From positions 1,802,102 through 1,846,436 of the forward strand of contig FN649738.1 in NCBI GenBank assembly GCA_000310025.1: a DNA stretch of 44,335 bases, read 5' to 3'. This document shows positions 42,701 to 44,335 of this stretch, piece by piece (within the stretch, counting starts at the first letter, position 1; every line of letters begins with the position of its first letter). This DNA is from Ectocarpus siliculosus. Its lineage: Eukaryota; Sar; Phaeophyceae; Ectocarpales; Ectocarpaceae. The notes under the pieces are model-generated. The model saw only the letters and a program-made list of their open reading frames with translations. It was not told where the DNA came from and ran no database searches. A program made the translations under genes and the position numbers.

Positions 42701-43170
42701 AGCGTCTGCAGGAACGGGGACTCGACGCTCACAGCTTCATTCGCCTCGGCCATGACGCTCGCAGGAACTGCGACTGTCTCCGACTCGACCGCCAGCAAAC
42801 GGCCTACCCTCGTGCGGCTCAGGCCCTGTGTTAACGAAACAACGGAATACCAGTCCAAGCGATCATGATGTGCAAGGGATCCCTCGGGCGGAGTGGGCTC
42901 ATGAGGGCAAAGTGTCATCAAAGGGTCATGCAAGATGAAAATAAAGTCAGGCTGCAAGACAGCCCCACAGTTGGCTGCCAGTTGAGACTTTTCCCGCGCC
43001 AAACAGCCGCTCACACAGTCGACGTGTTGTGACGCGAAGAACCCAGCCAACGCCAACGAACAACGAAAGAAAAAACAAAGATCTATATACAAGCAGTCTT
43101 ACATAGCGGCAGCAGGATTCGGAACATTGCGCTTGCAGAGATTTTGCCGCGCTATGCGACAGGTGCGCAT
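30728..43170 (-). CDS. Tyrosyl-tRNA synthetase, bacterial/organellar type (7 firm exons plus a putative first exon)
   Basis: Firm exons in coding order are about 42825-42590, 41026-40870, 40458-40184, 39368-39167, 39004-38885, 38675-38554 and 30968-30728. Phases agree and give about 450 residues. A possible first exon, 43170-43103, encodes a basic leader ([15 protein letters not shown]..) suited to an organelle presequence. Using it needs a slightly later acceptor in the next exon, so the N-terminus is tentative. The enzyme attaches tyrosine to tRNA-Tyr. SLHVGSLLQ is the HIGH-class motif, and [36 protein letters not shown] and the KMSKS-class GKKMGKS follow in the bacterial order. [18 protein letters not shown] and [13 protein letters not shown] belong to the anticodon domain. 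The last exon is the C-terminal S4 RNA-binding domain ([19 protein letters not shown]). The bacterial type implies mitochondrial and/or plastid use; the cytosolic enzyme is different. The last intron is about 7.6 kb and packed with mobile elements. Confidence 0.93.
31995..32450 (+). mobile_element. Decayed LINE, 5' part: apurinic-type endonuclease fragment
   Basis: Translated + strand pieces in shifting frames match the endonuclease of non-LTR retrotransposons: NVRT near 32005, LQEARK near 32110, [10 protein letters not shown] near 32201, then [18 protein letters not shown] at 32263-32316. Stops and frameshifts between these pieces make it inactive. After the RIPS block near 32410 the homology stops abruptly. 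Confidence 0.8.
33432..33880 (+). repeat. Tandem duplication, period about 310 bases
   Basis: GAGCGAAATGGCACAATGGG (33432) recurs as GAGCGATATGGCACAATACG (33742). Both are followed by GTGGCCGGTTTTACGT, CACGAAACTGGTGTGGTAG or CAGGACACTGGTGTGGTAG, and GGGCGTAGCGAGTCTTG. Two copies, of which the second may be truncated. Confidence 0.85.
34198..34262 (+). repeat. Minisatellite, unit CAGCAGTGTAGGACATA-like, about 3.5 copies
   Basis: CAGCAGTGTAGGACATA, CAGCAGTGTAGGACACA and CAGCAGTGTGGGCCATA follow one another, a 17-base period. Confidence 0.85.
34465..34600. repeat. Cluster of CCCCGGGG palindromes
   Basis: Four or five C-run/G-run palindromes (such as CCCCCCGGGGGG) lie within about 130 bases, spaced by AAATTGA(C/A)GTACC-like words. 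Two more with the same following word GAAATTGAAGTACC are at 35107 and 35137. The runs can pair with one another into hairpins. Confidence 0.75.
35165..35612 (+). repeat. Direct repeat of about 70 bases, 379 bases apart
   Basis: 35165-35232 and 35544-35611 are nearly identical, sharing TGTGGAGACCACCTTCATAA, AACTCCCCAACGTCTGTCG and CTCTTTTCACA with one visible change (GATTCC against GATGCC). The 310 bases between have no coding frame. They lack the TG..CA ends of a classic LTR element. Confidence 0.85.
35693..35820 (+). repeat. G-run plus CGTTAGACCATTGAC repeat, copy 1
   Basis: A run of about 20 G is followed by GCCGTAGTCGTTAGACCATT and a block with GGGACGGAG and CCGGGTT, then CACCGGACCAGGCT. 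The same blocks in the same order follow a G run at about 41474-41565. Confidence 0.7.
36285..37100 (+). mobile_element. Decayed LINE, middle part: end of endonuclease and linker
   Basis: Homology resumes with [15 protein letters not shown] (from about 36290), the segment that normally follows the endonuclease catalytic core. Then come [20 protein letters not shown] at about 36645-36705 and a [15 protein letters not shown] / [13 protein letters not shown] linker at about 36775-36865. Frames shift repeatedly and stops are frequent. The piece is cut at about 37105 by SINE copy 3. Confidence 0.75.
37106..37419 (-). mobile_element. tRNA-derived SINE, copy 3, inserted into the LINE
   Basis: On the - strand the head reads GGTGGTCTAGTTGGTATTCG, then GGGGTTCGAATCCCGGCG, the cleanest copy of the tRNA-like part. 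The tail is the same as in copies 1 and 2 and ends in a long A tract (T tract at 37106-37121 on +). LINE homology continues on both sides, so the SINE inserted after the LINE. Confidence 0.9.
37430..38290 (+). mobile_element. Decayed LINE, 3' part: reverse transcriptase fragment
   Basis: Pieces in several frames match the reverse transcriptase of non-LTR elements: [14 protein letters not shown] near 37515, then EQ-stop-GFRPGR near 37705, [15 protein letters not shown] near 37772-37817 (needs a frameshift), LARHGVP near 37831, [16 protein letters not shown] at about 38117-38165 (the YxDD catalytic box) and [17 protein letters not shown] at about 38198-38250. In-frame stops and frameshifts show it is dead. 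The clade was not determined. Confidence 0.82.
41474..41565 (+). repeat. G-run plus CGTTAGACCATTGAC repeat, copy 2 (in TyrRS intron)
   Basis: GGGGGGG, then GCCGTGGTCGTTAGACCATT, GGGACGGAG, CCCGGTTTTCGCCGG and CTCAGGCT, in the same order as at 35693. It lies in the 1.56-kb intron between the first and second firm TyrRS exons. Confidence 0.7.
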
Positions 43171-44335
43171 GTTTCGCAGGTGTAAACACGCTTGATCAAA
43201 AGCTGGTATAAATCATTCGGACTGGCAGATTGGTCCACGGCCAATCGCTCGAGTGACATGAGGGCCAGCCCGAATAGCGACTGCGAGTTCATATTACACC
43301 CACCCAGCCTCGGCAAACGTCACAACACACAAACTCGCATGAAAAAGTGGACTGAGATACAATGGCATGGAACCGGAATACCCTAATCCAACCCAGTCAG
43401 ACCAAAGCAGAGCGGGTGCAGCACTTTTCTCCACCGGTGCAGTAGTCGAAGAGCACTCGAGTAATGGCCTGCAGACAAAATAATATTAATGTTGACTTAT
43501 TTTGAAAGCAAACGCAAGAGCATCAGAAAAATGCACATGAGACTCACAAGACCAGTCGGAAGGCATCGCGAAAAACAGAAATCGTTGATTCTTGCAAGGG
43601 GCTGCTCAAAACAGACATTTCACGTGCCTACCTCCACAAGCCTATTTTGAAAACAAGATAAAATTTCACACCCTTTCTAAATTGAAGTCCAAAGAGCCAA
43701 AACGGCAGGCGCTCAAACAAGGTCGGTGTAGCGAAGTATCTTATGTATTGTACTAATATCACTACAGAACACCCTGTACCAGGAGGGGGGGGTGTTGGCG
43801 CGCTCAAATCTGTTTCTGTGGTAGTGATATCGAGGGTCGAAGCAGTGGCCTACAATCCCCGCATATCTCAATAAATTAGACCGACACCCAGTGTCTTGTA
43901 CAGCTTGTGTTCGCCGCCACTGACCCCAATCTCCTGAACTGCAGGTTTACAGCAGTAGCTGATGCCACTAGCTACTGCTGACGACCTCCGGTCAAGGGTT
44001 TACGGTCGGTGGCGGTGAGCACGGCTGTGACAAATGTTGGATTCCCCTTGGTTCCGGCGCAGATTTCGGACTGTTTTCAGAGGGTGCTCCGACCTTCGAT
44101 ATTTCAGCCCAGTAGCAAACCTGAACGTGCCAGCAACGCACGCCGCCTCTTCATGGTGTCCTCTACTGATGACAGTAGAATCCAACAGGTACTTCCGGCG
44201 GGAATGTTGTTTTCTCTCTTTAAAATTGGATTGAAGTATGAAGATAGAGCCAGCGTCAAAATCACTTGTTAAAAATTAAGTACATATATAATGACTTAGC
44301 AGACCACGCGCTGGCTCGAGGGGGGGGGTTCCGGG
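43171..44335. other. Region upstream of TyrRS to the window end, no gene recognised
   Basis: It should hold the TyrRS promoter near 43170-43490. The dispersed repeat at 43490-44260 takes up most of the rest, ending in an AT-rich stretch and a G run. Frames are short. Confidence 0.55.
43490..44260. repeat. Dispersed repeat, copy 2
   Basis: This parallels 12685-13435 in the same orientation. It begins TGTTGACTTATTTTGAAAG against ATGTTGACTGATTTTGAAA and ends ATAGAGCCAGCGTCA in both. The inner hairpin is less complete here (GGCCTACAATCCC lacks its partner), and about 30-45 bases are inserted near 44185. The two copies differ often enough to be old. Confidence 0.8.

Overview
This is nuclear DNA of an intron-rich eukaryote. 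Coding exons of 27 to about 830 bases are joined across GT-AG introns, usually with GTGAGT, GTAAGT or GTGCGT-like donors, and several bacterial-type or organelle-related genes are split in this way. The window carries a plant-type phytoene desaturase whose first exon encodes a hydrophobic signal peptide ending in I-S-A-F, the phenylalanine motif of heterokont-type bipartite plastid leaders. That points to an alga with a secondary red plastid, most likely an ochrophyte stramenopile. The long introns and many repeats would suit a brown alga or relative, but that last step is inference.

Six genes could be rebuilt by joining exons at splice sites that keep the reading frame. Three are on the + strand: a RING / TRAF-type zinc finger protein fused to a multi-pass membrane region (2270-6024), a LENG1 / CIR_N-domain splicing-type protein (7627-11118), and organellar ribosomal protein bL32 (12421-13774). 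Three are on the - strand: phytoene desaturase (20829 down to 15913), a SAPS-domain protein of the PP6/Sit4 regulatory-subunit family (28439 down to 22875), and a bacterial-type tyrosyl-tRNA synthetase, presumably organellar (about 43170 down to 30728). Two of the products belong to organelle gene expression (bL32, TyrRS), one to carotenoid synthesis, and three to eukaryotic housekeeping or signalling. They are not an operon and share no obvious pathway.

The rest is repeat-rich. Bases 1-1905 are a large foldback followed by about 225-base tandem repeats. The LENG1 and bL32 introns each hold a foldback element, and the bL32 one recurs at 43490-44260. A 223-base MITE lies just upstream of phytoene desaturase, and a second, TA-flanked MITE lies at 29688-29881. 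Three copies of a tRNA-derived SINE lie at 21400, 29137 and 37106. The last intron of the TyrRS gene is about 7.6 kb. It contains a decayed LINE that appears to be split by a 3.8-kb stretch of other repeats and again by a SINE. I saw no rRNA, functional tRNA gene, CRISPR array or bacterial operon.

The exon models come from reading translations, splice consensus and phase by eye. No search or transcript evidence was available, so the first exons of TyrRS and of the SAPS gene are the least certain parts.
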